Positions 42,139 to 50,918 of a DNA stretch of 64,000 nucleotides are shown here, piece by piece. Both the position numbers and the translations under genes were made by a program. Numbering within the stretch: position 1 is the first letter of the stretch; each line of letters opens with the position of its first letter. Source of the stretch: Aeromonas salmonicida subsp. salmonicida (GTDB lineage: Bacteria; Pseudomonadota; Gammaproteobacteria; Enterobacterales; Aeromonadaceae); contig NZ_LSGW01000118.1 of assembly GCF_001643305.1 (NCBI RefSeq), positions 1 to 64,000 on the forward strand, given 5' to 3'. The notes under the pieces were generated by a model. The model was not told the origin of the DNA. It worked only from the letters and a program-made list of their open reading frames with translations, and did not search any database.

Positions 42139-43059
42139 TTACAGAACGGGGGACTGGCCTCGCCGTTTGACCGATTGCACCACATACTGGCCGATGAATT
42201 CTACCGCCAGCTTGTCGCCGCTGAACAACTTGACCATAAGGCTGAATTTGGCCGACTCCCCCGCCTTGAGCGGAGCCAGCACGGCCGGCATCCCCTCCCT
42301 GGCAACCCGCGCCTCGGGCTCCTCGTTGACCGGGCGGTAATACTTGATGTTGCCCTCCGCCAGTACCGTATCCCCCACCAGACCCGCCTCTTTCAGCTGC
42401 AACCAGATGAGACCCCAGCCCGCCAGCACGCACTGACTGTAGATGCTGCCGGCGAACATGGTGTCATGCACGTTGAGGTTGGCCGCCAGATTGGCCTTGA
42501 GATGAAAAGTCTGGCCGTCATAGTGGGTGATGTGTACCCCCATCTTCTCGCTGATGGGGATGCCTTGCGACCAGCGAGTGGTGAGATCCTGGCACCACTC
42601 GGGGCGATACTGGATGGTCTGCAAGGGGCTTAAGGATTTGATCATCTGACGATGGGGAATGCGGCCAAAGCTGACCGGCCCTTCCCCCACTTCGAGGAAG
42701 CCGCACTTGCGATAGAACTCCACCGCTTCCTGGCGGGCATTCATCACCAGCCGTTTCACCTTCTCGCTGCGGGCCAGCTGTTCGAGATCTTCCACCATGC
42801 GGGCACCCAACCCCTGTCCCCGGAATTCAGTGCGCAGCGCCATAAAGCGGATCTGGGCCTCGTCACCACCGATAAACAATCGGCCAATGGCAATGGGAGT
42901 ACCGTCCGGCGCCAGCATCATGCGGTGGATGGCGACAGTATCGTATTCGTCTCGCTCGGAACCAACGGGTAGATTGAAGGGTTTACGCAGTAGTTCCCAG
43001 CGCAACTGATAATAGGCATCCAATTCGGCTGCCGTTTGAGGAGTGACTACCCGGTACAT
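42139..43059 (-). CDS. GNAT acetyltransferase / hotdog thioesterase fusion (YiiD-like)
   Basis: 306 residues with two domains: an N-terminal GNAT fold (about 1-145; acetyl-CoA loop RTEFRGQGLGARMVE) and a C-terminal YiiD/hotdog thioesterase-like domain (about 155-300; NVHDTMFAGSIYSQCVLAGWG). E. coli YiiD (FabY) has this fusion, lies by dtd and yihY, and has been linked to starting fatty acid synthesis; that role here is inferred. A diverged duplicate of its ribosome binding site and first 35 codons lies immediately upstream. Confidence 0.88.
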   Translation of the reverse strand: MYRVVTPQTAAELDAYYQLRWELLRKPFNLPVGSERDEYDTVAIHRMMLAPDGTPIAIGRLFIGGDEAQIRFMALRTEFRGQGLGARMVEDLEQLARSEKVKRLVMNARQEAVEFYRKCGFLEVGEGPVSFGRIPHRQMIKSLSPLQTIQYRPEWCQDLTTRWSQGIPISEKMGVHITHYDGQTFHLKANLAANLNVHDTMFAGSIYSQCVLAGWGLIWLQLKEAGLVGDTVLAEGNIKYYRPVNEEPEARVAREGMPAVLAPLKAGESAKFSLMVKLFSGDKLAVEFIGQYVVQSVKRRGQSPVL

Positions 43060-43198
43060 AAAGCGATCCTTGAGTTAGCGCCGACGGACAAATTGAAGGG
43101 CTTGCGCACCAATGCCTCCCAGCGCAACTGATAATAGGCATCCAGTTCGGCTGCCGTCTGGGGAGTGACCACCCGGTACATAGTTCTATCCTTGAGTT
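42961..43198 (-). repeat. Direct duplication of the yiiD 5' end
   Basis: Two diverged copies, about 115 bp each, offset by 122 bp: 42961-43076 (the functional yiiD start with its ribosome binding site) and 43083-43198 (upstream copy). Both contain the segment gcgcaactgataataggcat and the ccttgagtta leader. Copy 2 carries one extra codon but keeps the reading frame. Confidence 0.85.
43047..43181 (-). pseudogene. Truncated upstream copy of yiiD start (44 codons)
   Basis: Reading from the ATG at 43179-43181 gives MYRVVTPQTAAELDAYYQLR, then WEALVRKPFNLSVG, nearly identical to the yiiD N terminus with mostly synonymous changes, then about ten unrelated residues and a TAG at 43047. That stop is 10 bp inside yiiD, past its ATG at 43059, so ribosomes on this frame would finish over the yiiD start. 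It is either a relic of a tandem paralogue or a leader peptide that affects yiiD translation. Confidence 0.75.
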
Positions 43199-43232
43199 AC
43201 ACTGGTCGGAAACCATCTTGCCGTGCAAATTC

Positions 43233-43898
43233 ATGGACTTCAATCTGCAAGCGTACCAAGCCGACCACTTATTGCACCTGAGCGCAAAACCGGAACGACG
43301 CCTCTTTATCTTGGAAAATGCCCATCACCGCTGGCTGGAGATCGACGGTGTAGTGCAATCGGCCATGTCCCTTGCCGAACCTGCCGCCCTCTGCCTGCCC
43401 CATCAGCAGTGCATCGCAGACCTGCTGCCCGCCACCGCAAGCCGGGTGCTGGAACTGGGATTGGGCGGTGGCGATCTCACTCGTCATCTGGGGGCGCGCT
43501 GGCCAGAGGCTCGGCACGACTGCGTCGATCTGGATGAAGAGGTACTGACCCTGTTTCAGACCTTCTTCCGCCACCCGGCGGAGCCCGTTGACCGGGCGTT
43601 GCACCTGCACCACGCCGATGCCCTCGCCTTCCTGCTGGCCCACGACGACACCTATGACTTCGTGCTGCTCGACCTGTTCAGTCAGGATGGCAATCCCCTG
43701 CTGCTGTTTCAGGCTCCGCTCTATCAGGCACTGGCCAAATGCCTCCGCGGTACCCTCATCGTCAACCTGCTGCCACGGACACATCTCGAACTGGCGCAGG
43801 CCAGGCGGCTGGCGGAGGAGTGGATTGGCCTCACCAGCACCCACGGGGTGCCCGGCTATCGCAACGTCATACTGCACGCCACCAACCTGACCCCCTAA
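43233..43898 (+). CDS. Spermidine synthase-like SAM-binding fold protein
   Basis: 221 residues from MDFNLQAYQADHLLHLSAK. A class I methyltransferase fold is shown by motif I RVLELGLGGGDLTRHLG, the acidic residue in HDCVDLDEEVL, and DFVLLDLFSQDGNPLLL. This resembles spermidine synthase-like proteins, but the polyamine-binding residues cannot be confirmed, so I do not claim that activity. It is divergent from the yiiD duplication. An upstream in-frame start at 43218 is also possible. Confidence 0.75.
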   Translation: MDFNLQAYQADHLLHLSAKPERRLFILENAHHRWLEIDGVVQSAMSLAEPAALCLPHQQCIADLLPATASRVLELGLGGGDLTRHLGARWPEARHDCVDLDEEVLTLFQTFFRHPAEPVDRALHLHHADALAFLLAHDDTYDFVLLDLFSQDGNPLLLFQAPLYQALAKCLRGTLIVNLLPRTHLELAQARRLAEEWIGLTSTHGVPGYRNVILHATNLTP

Positions 43899-43970
43899 CG
43901 CCACGGCTGGCCCTGTCTGCACGTTGCAGATAAAGGCCTTTAGCCAGGGGCGGGCTCGCGGCCATAACGC

Positions 43971-44397
43971 CTACACCTGCAGCCAAAAGGTGACGGGGCC
44001 GTCATTGAGCAGCGCCACCTTCATGTCGGCAGCAAAACGACCTGTCTCGGTCGGTATGCCACTGGCCTTTGCCTGCACTACAAAATAGTCGTAGAGCCGC
44101 TCGGCGTCGGTCGGATGGGCACCGCCAGAGAAGCTGGGTCTCATGCCTTTTTTGGTATCCGCCGCCAGGGTGAACTGGGAGACGACCAGCAGACTGCCAC
44201 CGGCCTGACTCACATTGAGGTTCATTTTGCCCTCTTCATCGGAGAAGATGCGGTAGCCGCTCACCTTGTGCAGCAACTTGTCCGCCCTCCCCCTGCTCCA
44301 CCCCGAGCAACACCAGCAAGCCATTGGCAATGGCACCCGTTACTTCGCCTTCCACTGTCACGCTGGCCTCGGAGACCCGCTGGATCAATGCAATCAC
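43971..44397 (-). pseudogene. dtd: D-aminoacyl-tRNA deacylase, frameshifted
   Basis: Dtd removes D-amino acids from mischarged tRNA. From a GTG at 44395-44397 (agaggga upstream) one frame reads [19 protein letters not shown] and then [18 protein letters not shown]; the frame then breaks at a G-rich stretch (about 44281-44295) and the rest continues in another frame from [20 protein letters not shown] to [11 protein letters not shown]. Both halves are well conserved, including SQFTLAAD and [11 protein letters not shown]. The two parts sum to about 141 residues (E. coli 145), fitting an 11-nt deletion or a 1-nt change. It is a true pseudogene or a sequencing error in a G run. Confidence 0.85.
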
Positions 44398-44414
44398 ATC
44401 CCTCTCCTCTCAAA

Positions 44415-44444
44415 ACAGAACGACCGCCCTCACAGGGGCGGTCG
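44415..44444 (-). terminator. Hairpin between yihY and dtd
   Basis: Stem cgaccgccc / gggcggtcg (44421-44444 region) with a modest minus-strand T content (tctgtttt). Probable terminator for yihY; dtd starts 18 bp further on. Confidence 0.6.
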
Positions 44445-44481
44445 TCGATGCTACCAAGAAAACGACGGGCAAAGCGATGGC

Positions 44482-45378
44482 TCAGGCCAACTCCTCGCTC
44501 ACCGGTTTTTCATATTCGCCGAGACAAGCCGTGGTCTCGGCGCCAAGCAATACCACCAACCAGCTGAGATAAACCCAGACAAACAGGACCGGAATGGTCG
44601 CCAGAGCGCCATAGATGGCCTGATAGGAGGGGAAGTTGGTGATGTAGATGGCAAATCCGCGCTTGGCCAGCTCGAACAGGGTCGCCGCCACCAGGGCACC
44701 GATGAAGGCGTGAACCAGGCGCACCTTGCAGTTGGGCACGACCGTATAGACCAGCAGGAAGGTGAGTACCGAGAAGAGGAACGGCAAACTGCGCAACAAC
44801 AGGTAACCGATGCCGAACAGACTCTCGGCCCCGAACAGCCGCAGCGAGAAGATGTAAGAGGAGATGGCAATGCTGCCACCGATAAGCACAGGACCCAGTG
44901 TCAGTATCATCCAGTACATGGCAAACGCCTGAGCCAGCGGCCGGCCCTGGGTCGAGCGCCAGATGTAGTTGAGGTTCTTGTCGATGGCCGAGATCAGCAT
45001 CAACGCCACCACTATCAGGGCCCCGATACCCACCGCTGTGGTGTTGGTGGCATTCGCCACGAAGCCATCTATGTACTCCTTGAGCATCTCACCCGCGGTC
45101 GGCACGAAGTTGTGATAGACGAACTGCTCCATCGCCTGTTTCAGGGTCTGGAACACAGGGAAGGCGGACATCATGCCAAATACCACGGCAATCATGGGGA
45201 CCAGAGAGAGCAAGGTGACATAGGCCAGATAACCGGCAGTGACCGTCAGCCTGTCGTGCTGGAAACGGCTCCAGACAAACTGGGCAAAATGGCCGCCATC
45301 GTGGCGTAAAAAGGAGAGAGCATGGCCAAGACGGCCACCAAATTTCTGCTGCATTGTGATTCTCAACGTCTTCATCAT
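44482..45378 (-). CDS. YihY/BrkB-family inner-membrane protein
   Basis: 298 residues with about six hydrophobic helices (about 48-70, 105-130, 145-165, 185-205, 220-245, 255-280). The start includes RLTVTAGYLAYVTLLSLVPMI, the family signature. The family was once called RNase BN in error; its real role is unknown. It lies upstream of dtd as in E. coli (yihY-dtd-yiiD), here with a hairpin between. Confidence 0.9.
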   Translation of the reverse strand: MMKTLRITMQQKFGGRLGHALSFLRHDGGHFAQFVWSRFQHDRLTVTAGYLAYVTLLSLVPMIAVVFGMMSAFPVFQTLKQAMEQFVYHNFVPTAGEMLKEYIDGFVANATNTTAVGIGALIVVALMLISAIDKNLNYIWRSTQGRPLAQAFAMYWMILTLGPVLIGGSIAISSYIFSLRLFGAESLFGIGYLLLRSLPFLFSVLTFLLVYTVVPNCKVRLVHAFIGALVAATLFELAKRGFAIYITNFPSYQAIYGALATIPVLFVWVYLSWLVVLLGAETTACLGEYEKPVSEELA

Positions 45379-45479
45379 GCAGACATTGTGTCAGATAGCA
45401 TGGTCATTTGACCACCCATGGACCGGATCGGTACGACCAGCCCGAGTATACTGGCTGGTGATCCACCGTCAAATGGGCA

Positions 45480-45505
45480 TAAAAAAAGAGGCCCGCAGGC
45501 CTCTC
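45480..45505 (-). terminator. Terminator after typA
   Basis: Stem agaggcc / ggcctct followed on the minus strand by seven T, 23 bp after the typA stop. Confidence 0.88.
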
Positions 45506-45527
45506 TCTGTCTGTCGATAAACAGATA

Positions 45528-47339
45528 TCAAGCACGACCGGCGCGCTTGCGATCCATTTCAGTCAGTAGTTTCTTGCGCACACGGATGGCCTTGGGAGTG
45601 ATCTCTACCAACTCATCGTTGTCGATGAATTCGAGAGCCTGTTCCAGGGTCATGCGGATCGGCGGAGTCAGCACCTGGGCTTCGTCGGTACCGGAGGCAC
45701 GCATGTTGGTCAGCTGCTTGCCCTTCAGGCAGTTTACAGTCAGGTCATTGGAGCGGGAGTGAATACCGATCACCTGGCCTTCGTACACTTCGGTAGCGTG
45801 ACCGATAAACAGACGACCGCGGTCTTGCAGACCGAACAGGGCGAAGGTCAGCGCCTTGCCGGTAGCGTTGGAGATCAGCACGCCATTCTGACGCTCGCCG
45901 ATGCTGCCACCCTTGTGCGGACCGTAATGGTCAAAGGTGTGGTACAGCAGACCGGTACCGGACGTCATGGTCAGGAACTCGGTCTGGAAGCCGATCAGGC
46001 CACGACTCGGGATCATGAAGTCAAGACGGACACGGCCCTTGCCATCCGGGGTCATGTTGGTCATCTCGCCCTTACGCAGGCCAAGTTGCTCCATCACGGA
46101 ACCCTGGTGGATCTCTTCCACGTCAACAGTCACGGTTTCAAACGGTTCGTGCAGAACACCGTCCACGGTGCGCAGGATAACTTCCGGACGGGATACCGCC
46201 AGTTCGTAACCTTCACGACGCATGTTTTCGATCAGGATGGAGAGGTGCAGTTCACCACGACCGGATACGCGGAATTTGTCCGGATCTTCGGTCTCTTCCA
46301 CACGCAGAGCCACGTTGTGGACCAGCTCCTGGTTCAGACGCTCCATGATGTTGCGGGAGGTCACGAACTTGCCTTCTTTACCGGCGAACGGTGAGGTGTT
46401 GACCTGGAAGGTCATGTTCACGGTCGGCTCGTCAACGGAGAGCGGCGGCAGGGCTTGAACAGCACTGTTGTCACAGATGGTGTCGGAGATTTTCAGCTCG
46501 CCCAGACCTGTGATGGCGATGATGTCACCCGCTTGCGCGTCGACAACTTCGGTACGGGACAGACCCAGGTAGCCAAGCACCTGACCGACTTTGCCGGTAC
46601 GGGTCTTGCCATCGGCACCGATGACGGTGACTTGCTGGTTGGTCTTGACGCGACCACGGCTGATACGGCCGATGCCGATAACACCCACGTAGGAGTTGTA
46701 ATCCAGCTGAGAGATCTGCATCTGGAAAGCACCGGCAGGGTCACCCTTCGGCTGCTCGACGTTGTCAACGATCGCCTGGAACAGGGGTTCCATGTTGTCG
46801 GATTCAACGCCCTGGTCCATGGTGGCCCAGCCGTTCAGTGCTGAAGCGTAAACAACTTTGAAGTCCAGTTGCTCATCGGTCGCACCCAGGTTGTCAAACA
46901 AGTCGAATACCTGATCCATAACCCAGTCAGGACGAGCACCCGGACGGTCGATCTTGTTGATGACCACGATCGGCTTCAGACCCTGGGCGAATGCCTTCTG
47001 GGTCACGAAACGAGTCTGCGGCATAGGGCCGTCAACAGCATCAACCAGCAGCAGCACTGAGTCGACCATGGACATAACGCGCTCTACTTCACCACCGAAG
47101 TCGGCGTGACCCGGGGTATCAACGATGTTGATACGGTAGTCTTTCCAACGGATCGCGGTGTTCTTGGCGAGAATGGTAATACCACGTTCCTTTTCCAGGT
47201 CGTTGGAATCCATCAGACGCTCTTGACCATCAGTGGTACGGTCCAGGGTTCCAGACTGCTGCAGCAGCTTATCAACCAGGGTAGTTTTGCCGTGGTCTAC
47301 GTGCGCAATAATCGCAATATTGCGTAAATTCTCTAACAT
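45528..47339 (-). CDS. typA: Ribosome-associated GTPase TypA/BipA
   Basis: 603 residues, EF-G-like translational GTPase that helps 50S assembly at low temperature and affects virulence and stress. G1 is [15 protein letters not shown] (about 12-26), G3 [16 protein letters not shown]4 [11 protein letters not shown]. The C-terminal BipA-specific domain follows the EF-G III/V-like domains. I start at [14 protein letters not shown] (47337-47339), five codons after an in-frame upstream ATG. Divergent from glnA, as in E. coli. Confidence 0.97.
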   Translation of the reverse strand: MLENLRNIAIIAHVDHGKTTLVDKLLQQSGTLDRTTDGQERLMDSNDLEKERGITILAKNTAIRWKDYRINIVDTPGHADFGGEVERVMSMVDSVLLLVDAVDGPMPQTRFVTQKAFAQGLKPIVVINKIDRPGARPDWVMDQVFDLFDNLGATDEQLDFKVVYASALNGWATMDQGVESDNMEPLFQAIVDNVEQPKGDPAGAFQMQISQLDYNSYVGVIGIGRISRGRVKTNQQVTVIGADGKTRTGKVGQVLGYLGLSRTEVVDAQAGDIIAITGLGELKISDTICDNSAVQALPPLSVDEPTVNMTFQVNTSPFAGKEGKFVTSRNIMERLNQELVHNVALRVEETEDPDKFRVSGRGELHLSILIENMRREGYELAVSRPEVILRTVDGVLHEPFETVTVDVEEIHQGSVMEQLGLRKGEMTNMTPDGKGRVRLDFMIPSRGLIGFQTEFLTMTSGTGLLYHTFDHYGPHKGGSIGERQNGVLISNATGKALTFALFGLQDRGRLFIGHATEVYEGQVIGIHSRSNDLTVNCLKGKQLTNMRASGTDEAQVLTPPIRMTLEQALEFIDNDELVEITPKAIRVRKKLLTEMDRKRAGRA

Positions 47340-47494
47340 TCTCGCCTCAATCACCGGGTAAAATTGGGCGCTAATTGTACTCTCGCCTTTGTGATCTGCC
47401 TAGCATAATTGCAGTGCATTCACGCATAACAGGGGATCAGGATCATAGACCTTCCGATCAAAGCCTGTTTAGATGGGGGCTGACCGTATACTGC

Positions 47495-47509
47495 GCACCA
47501 TTTTAGTGC
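47495..47509. promoter_or_regulatory. NtrC enhancer site for glnA
   Basis: GCACCATTTTAGTGC fits the NtrC consensus GCAC-N7-GTGC. A further half-site tgcaccaaaa follows at once. The site lies about 110 bp upstream of the sigma-54 -24 box, typical enhancer spacing. Confidence 0.78.
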
Positions 47510-47617
47510 ACCAAAACGATCCACAGTTGCACTACTTTGAGGCGTAACGCGCTGAGATGGCAGGTCTTGGGGCGGCCTTATAGCCGAAAACGCCCTGAAA
47601 TCAAGCTGTCACAAACT

Positions 47618-47633
47618 TGGCACGATACTGGCT
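47618..47633 (+). promoter_or_regulatory. Sigma-54 promoter of glnA
   Basis: TGGCAC-gatac-TGGCT: a perfect -24 TGGCAC and a -12 element with the invariant GC, keeping the GG-N10-GC rule. It deviates from TTGC by one base at -12. Confidence 0.75.
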
Positions 47634-47690
47634 TATGTGAATGTGATGACGCATTCACCCTAAGAGTTTTAACACCGGAGGTTACTTAGC

Positions 47691-49100
47691 ATGTCAGCCC
47701 AGAACGTTTTGGCCCTGATCCAGGAACACGAAGTCAAGTTTGTTGACCTGCGCTTTACCGACACCAAGGGTAAAGAGCAGCACGTATCTATCCCTTCCCA
47801 CCAGGTCAACGAAGATTTCTTCGAAGACGGCAAGATGTTCGATGGCTCTTCCATCGGCGGCTGGAAAGGTATCAACGAGTCTGACATGCTGCTGATGCCG
47901 GATGCGGCCTCCGCCAAGCTGGACCCGTTTACCGAAGAGACCACCCTGAACATCGTTTGTGATGTGCTGGAACCGGCCACCATGCAAGGTTATGACCGCG
48001 ACCCGCGCTCCATCTCCAAGCGTGCCGAAGATTTCCTCAAAGCCAGCGGCATCGCTGACACAGTGCTGTTCGGGCCTGAGCCGGAATTCTTCATGTTCGA
48101 CAACATCACCTTCTCGAACACCATGGGCCACAGCTTCGTGAAAATCGAATCTGAAGAAGCCGCCTGGAACTCGGGTACCGAGTATGAGCACGGCAACAAG
48201 GGCCACCGCCCGTTCGTGAAAGGTGGTTACTTCCCGGTTGCACCGGTTGACTCTTCCCAGGACATCCGCGCTGCCATGTGTCTAGTGCTGGAAGAGATGG
48301 GCCAGGTCGTTGAAGCGCACCACCATGAAGTGGCGACCGCCGGTCAGAACGAGATCGCGACCCGTTTCAACACTCTCACCCTGAAAGCGGACGAAGTACA
48401 GGTTCTGAAGTACGTGATCCATAACGTGGCCCACGCTTACAACAAGACTGTCACCTTCATGCCGAAACCCATGTTCGGTGACAACGGCTCCGGCATGCAC
48501 TGCCACCAGTCCCTAGCCAAGAACGGTGTCAACCTGTTCGCTGGCGACCTGTACGGTGGTCTGTCCGAGATGGCACTGCACTACATCGGCGGTATCATCA
48601 AGCACGCCAAGGCAATCAATGCCTTCGCCAACCCGACCACCAACTCCTACAAGCGTCTGGTTCCGGGTTATGAAGCACCTGTCATGCTGGCTTACTCCGC
48701 CCGCAACCGCTCTGCTTCCATCCGTATCCCGGTAGTACCGAGCCCGAAAGCTCGTCGTATCGAAGTACGTTTCCCGGATCCGGCAGCCAACCCGTACCTG
48801 GCTTTTGCAGCTCAGCTGATGGCCGGTCTGGACGGTATCATCAACAAGATCCATCCGGGCGATGCCATGGACAAGAACTTGTATGACCTGCCGCCGGAAG
48901 AAGCCGCAGAAGTGCCGACCGTTGCCGGCTCTCTGGACGAAGCACTGGCCGCACTGGACAGCGATCGCGAGTTCCTGACCCGCGGCGGCGTGTTCAGCGA
49001 TGACTTCATCAATTCCTATCTGGAACTGAAACAGCATGATGTTGACCGTGTGCGCATGACCCCGCACCCGCTGGAGTTTGAACTGTACTACTCCGTTTAA
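47691..49100 (+). CDS. glnA: Glutamine synthetase
   Basis: 469 residues, GS type I-beta. It fuses ammonia and glutamate at the cost of ATP. Active-site blocks include [27 protein letters not shown] and [11 protein letters not shown]; the adenylylation loop has Tyr398 in NLYDLPPE. Ggaggt precedes the ATG. The downstream terminator separates it from the DUF4124 gene, but glnL and glnG lie further on, as in the E. coli glnALG locus with one gene inserted. Confidence 0.98.
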   Translation: MSAQNVLALIQEHEVKFVDLRFTDTKGKEQHVSIPSHQVNEDFFEDGKMFDGSSIGGWKGINESDMLLMPDAASAKLDPFTEETTLNIVCDVLEPATMQGYDRDPRSISKRAEDFLKASGIADTVLFGPEPEFFMFDNITFSNTMGHSFVKIESEEAAWNSGTEYEHGNKGHRPFVKGGYFPVAPVDSSQDIRAAMCLVLEEMGQVVEAHHHEVATAGQNEIATRFNTLTLKADEVQVLKYVIHNVAHAYNKTVTFMPKPMFGDNGSGMHCHQSLAKNGVNLFAGDLYGGLSEMALHYIGGIIKHAKAINAFANPTTNSYKRLVPGYEAPVMLAYSARNRSASIRIPVVPSPKARRIEVRFPDPAANPYLAFAAQLMAGLDGIINKIHPGDAMDKNLYDLPPEEAAEVPTVAGSLDEALAALDSDREFLTRGGVFSDDFINSYLELKQHDVDRVRMTPHPLEFELYYSV

Positions 49101-49127
49101 TCCGGACCACAGCTCGGAACTTGACCA

Positions 49128-49152
49128 AACCCGCCAACAGGCGGGTTTTTTC
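49128..49152 (+). terminator. Terminator after glnA
   Basis: Stem aacccgcc / ggcgggtt followed by six or more T, 27 bp after the glnA stop. Confidence 0.88.
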
Positions 49153-49191
49153 TCTGATAGGATTAAGCAAAATCCCGTCAAGGAGAGATGG

Positions 49192-49773
49192 ATGAAAAAC
49201 GCATGCCCCCTATGGGCTCTGGGACTTTTGCTGTTGACGAGCACCGTCGCCCAGGCCACCAAGATCTACTCCTGGACAGACAGCAAGGGCGTCGTTCACT
49301 ACACGGATGCCCCCCCTCCCGGCCAGCAGGCCAAAGAAGTGGATCTGCGTGTTGCCCCTCTCATTGGTGGTGCCCCCCGCTCGGTGCAGGTGGACAACTT
49401 CAACAGCCTGACCGGCGTTGATGCCAAGAAAGAGGAGGAAGCCGCCAAGCTGGTAATCGAAATGCTCTCCCCGGAACAGGGCAGCACACTGCGCGACAAC
49501 ACGGGCAATGTGGTGTTCCAGGGGCAGATAAGCCCCAAACCGCCGACCCAGTACGACGTGCGCCTGACCCTGGATGGCAAGGCGGCCCCCATTGTCAGCA
49601 ACGGCCTGGCTATTCGGGTCGAAAACCTGGATCGCGGCGCACACGAGGCACAACTCGAACTACTCGCCAAAGACGGTACGATCCTTGCTAAATCAAGGGT
49701 AGTCACCTTCTACCTGCATCGAGCCAGTATCAATCCGGCACCTAAAGTGACCCCGCTCCCCAACAAGGGGTGA
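49192..49773 (+). CDS. DUF4124-domain periplasmic protein
   Basis: 193 residues. A signal peptide (about 1-22, ending STVAQA) is followed by a DUF4124-type motif, KIYSWTDSKGVVHYTDAPPPG (given here as two parts KIYSWTDSKG and VVHYTDAPPP), and a C-terminal beta-rich part. Function unknown; the family is common in proteobacteria and often sits beside glnA/glnL. The ATG at 49192 has aaggagag upstream; the longer frame runs through the glnA stop and terminator. Confidence 0.82.
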   Translation: MKNACPLWALGLLLLTSTVAQATKIYSWTDSKGVVHYTDAPPPGQQAKEVDLRVAPLIGGAPRSVQVDNFNSLTGVDAKKEEEAAKLVIEMLSPEQGSTLRDNTGNVVFQGQISPKPPTQYDVRLTLDGKAAPIVSNGLAIRVENLDRGAHEAQLELLAKDGTILAKSRVVTFYLHRASINPAPKVTPLPNKG

Positions 49774-49801
49774 TCCTGTGCATCGATACGGGTAGACTAA
49801 A

Positions 49802-49818
49802 TGCACCACGTTGGTGCA
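49802..49818. promoter_or_regulatory. NtrC site before glnL
   Basis: TGCACCACGTTGGTGCA, a nearly perfect palindrome fitting GCAC-N7-GTGC. In E. coli an NtrC site represses glnLp when NtrC is abundant; the same autoregulation is inferred. A ggtg/cacc repeat lies just downstream at about 49824-49836. Confidence 0.85.
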
Positions 49819-49853
49819 TTACTGGTGTATAGCACCGTTTTAGGGAGAAACCT

Positions 49854-50909
49854 GTGCCAACCCGCCCGGATCAAGCCAAGATACTGCTCGATAACTTGCT
49901 GACCGCCGTCATCCTGATGGATGAGCGGCTCTGCATCCAGTTCGTCAACCCGGCGGCCGAACAACTGCTCTCCCTCAGCCAGCCTCGGCTGATCGGGATC
50001 GAGCTGCCCCACCTGCTGGAACATATCTCTCTCGATTTGCAGCGCCTCAAGCAATGCCTTACCTCTGGGCAGGGCTTCACCGACAGTGAAGTGACCCTGG
50101 TGGTGGAAGGTGAACCCAGGCTGCTGGAGATGAGCGTAAGCCCGCTTGCCGACCATGAACAACGGCTGATGGTGGTAGAGCTGCGCAAAATTGATCAGCA
50201 GAAGAAGATCAGCCAGGAGCTGCAACAACATGCCCAGCAACAGGCGGCCAAGGAACTGGTGCGCGGACTGGCCCACGAGATCAAGAACCCGCTGGGCGGC
50301 CTGCGCGGCGCGGCTCAGCTGCTGCAAAAAGAGCTACCGGATCCGGCCTTGCGCGAATACACGGGCATCATCATAGAGCAGGCCGACCGGCTGAGGGTGC
50401 TGGTCGATCGCCTGCTCGGCCCCCAGCGTCCGGGTCGCCACCAGATGCACAATGTCCACTCCGTGCTGGAGCAGGTGCGCCGTCTGGTGGAGCTGGAGCT
50501 GCCACCCACTGTGCGCATAGAGCGGGATTACGATCCCAGCATTCCCGAGTTCGAGATGGAGCCGGATCATCTGCAGCAAGCCTTTCTCAACATGGTTCGC
50601 AACGCCGCCGAAGCCATAGGTGAACAGATGGGACTGATTCGCATCAAAACCCGCACCTCCTTCCAGATCACCATCCATGGTCAGCGCTACCGGCTGGCGG
50701 CCGAGATCAAGATCATCGACAACGGCCCCGGCATTCCCGATGCCATCCGCGACACCCTCTTCTACCCCATGATCACCGGCAAGGAGGGGGGAACCGGACT
50801 CGGCCTCTCCATCGCCCAGAATCTGATTGATCAGCACAAGGGGCGTATCGACTGCATCAGCTGGCCTGGTCACACCGAATTCACCATTTTTCTACCGCTT
50901 CGCAAATAA
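49854..50909 (+). CDS. glnL: Nitrogen sensor kinase GlnL (NtrB)
   Basis: 351 residues, cytosolic histidine kinase/phosphatase for NtrC. PAS-like N-terminal domain (about 8-120), H-box RGLAHEIKNPLGG with His141, N-box near FLNMVRNAAEA, and G-boxes DNGPGIPD and GTGLGLSIA. No membrane segment. Start codon is GTG with aggga upstream. It is 9 bp before glnG. Confidence 0.95.
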   Translation: MPTRPDQAKILLDNLLTAVILMDERLCIQFVNPAAEQLLSLSQPRLIGIELPHLLEHISLDLQRLKQCLTSGQGFTDSEVTLVVEGEPRLLEMSVSPLADHEQRLMVVELRKIDQQKKISQELQQHAQQQAAKELVRGLAHEIKNPLGGLRGAAQLLQKELPDPALREYTGIIIEQADRLRVLVDRLLGPQRPGRHQMHNVHSVLEQVRRLVELELPPTVRIERDYDPSIPEFEMEPDHLQQAFLNMVRNAAEAIGEQMGLIRIKTRTSFQITIHGQRYRLAAEIKIIDNGPGIPDAIRDTLFYPMITGKEGGTGLGLSIAQNLIDQHKGRIDCISWPGHTEFTIFLPLRK

Positions 50910-50918
50910 GGGAACGTC

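Larger units (their letters stand above)
47340..47690 (+). other. typA-glnA divergent regulatory region
   Basis: About 350 bp between divergent typA and glnA. It holds an NtrC-type enhancer at 47495-47509 and a sigma-54 promoter at 47618-47633. No small gene is evident. A typA promoter must lie here too, but I cannot fix its boxes. Confidence 0.6.

Noticed and set aside
43233-43898. Calling this gene speE (spermidine synthase)
   Set aside because: Only the SAM-binding fold is clear; polyamine-binding residues and usual length (about 280 residues) are not.
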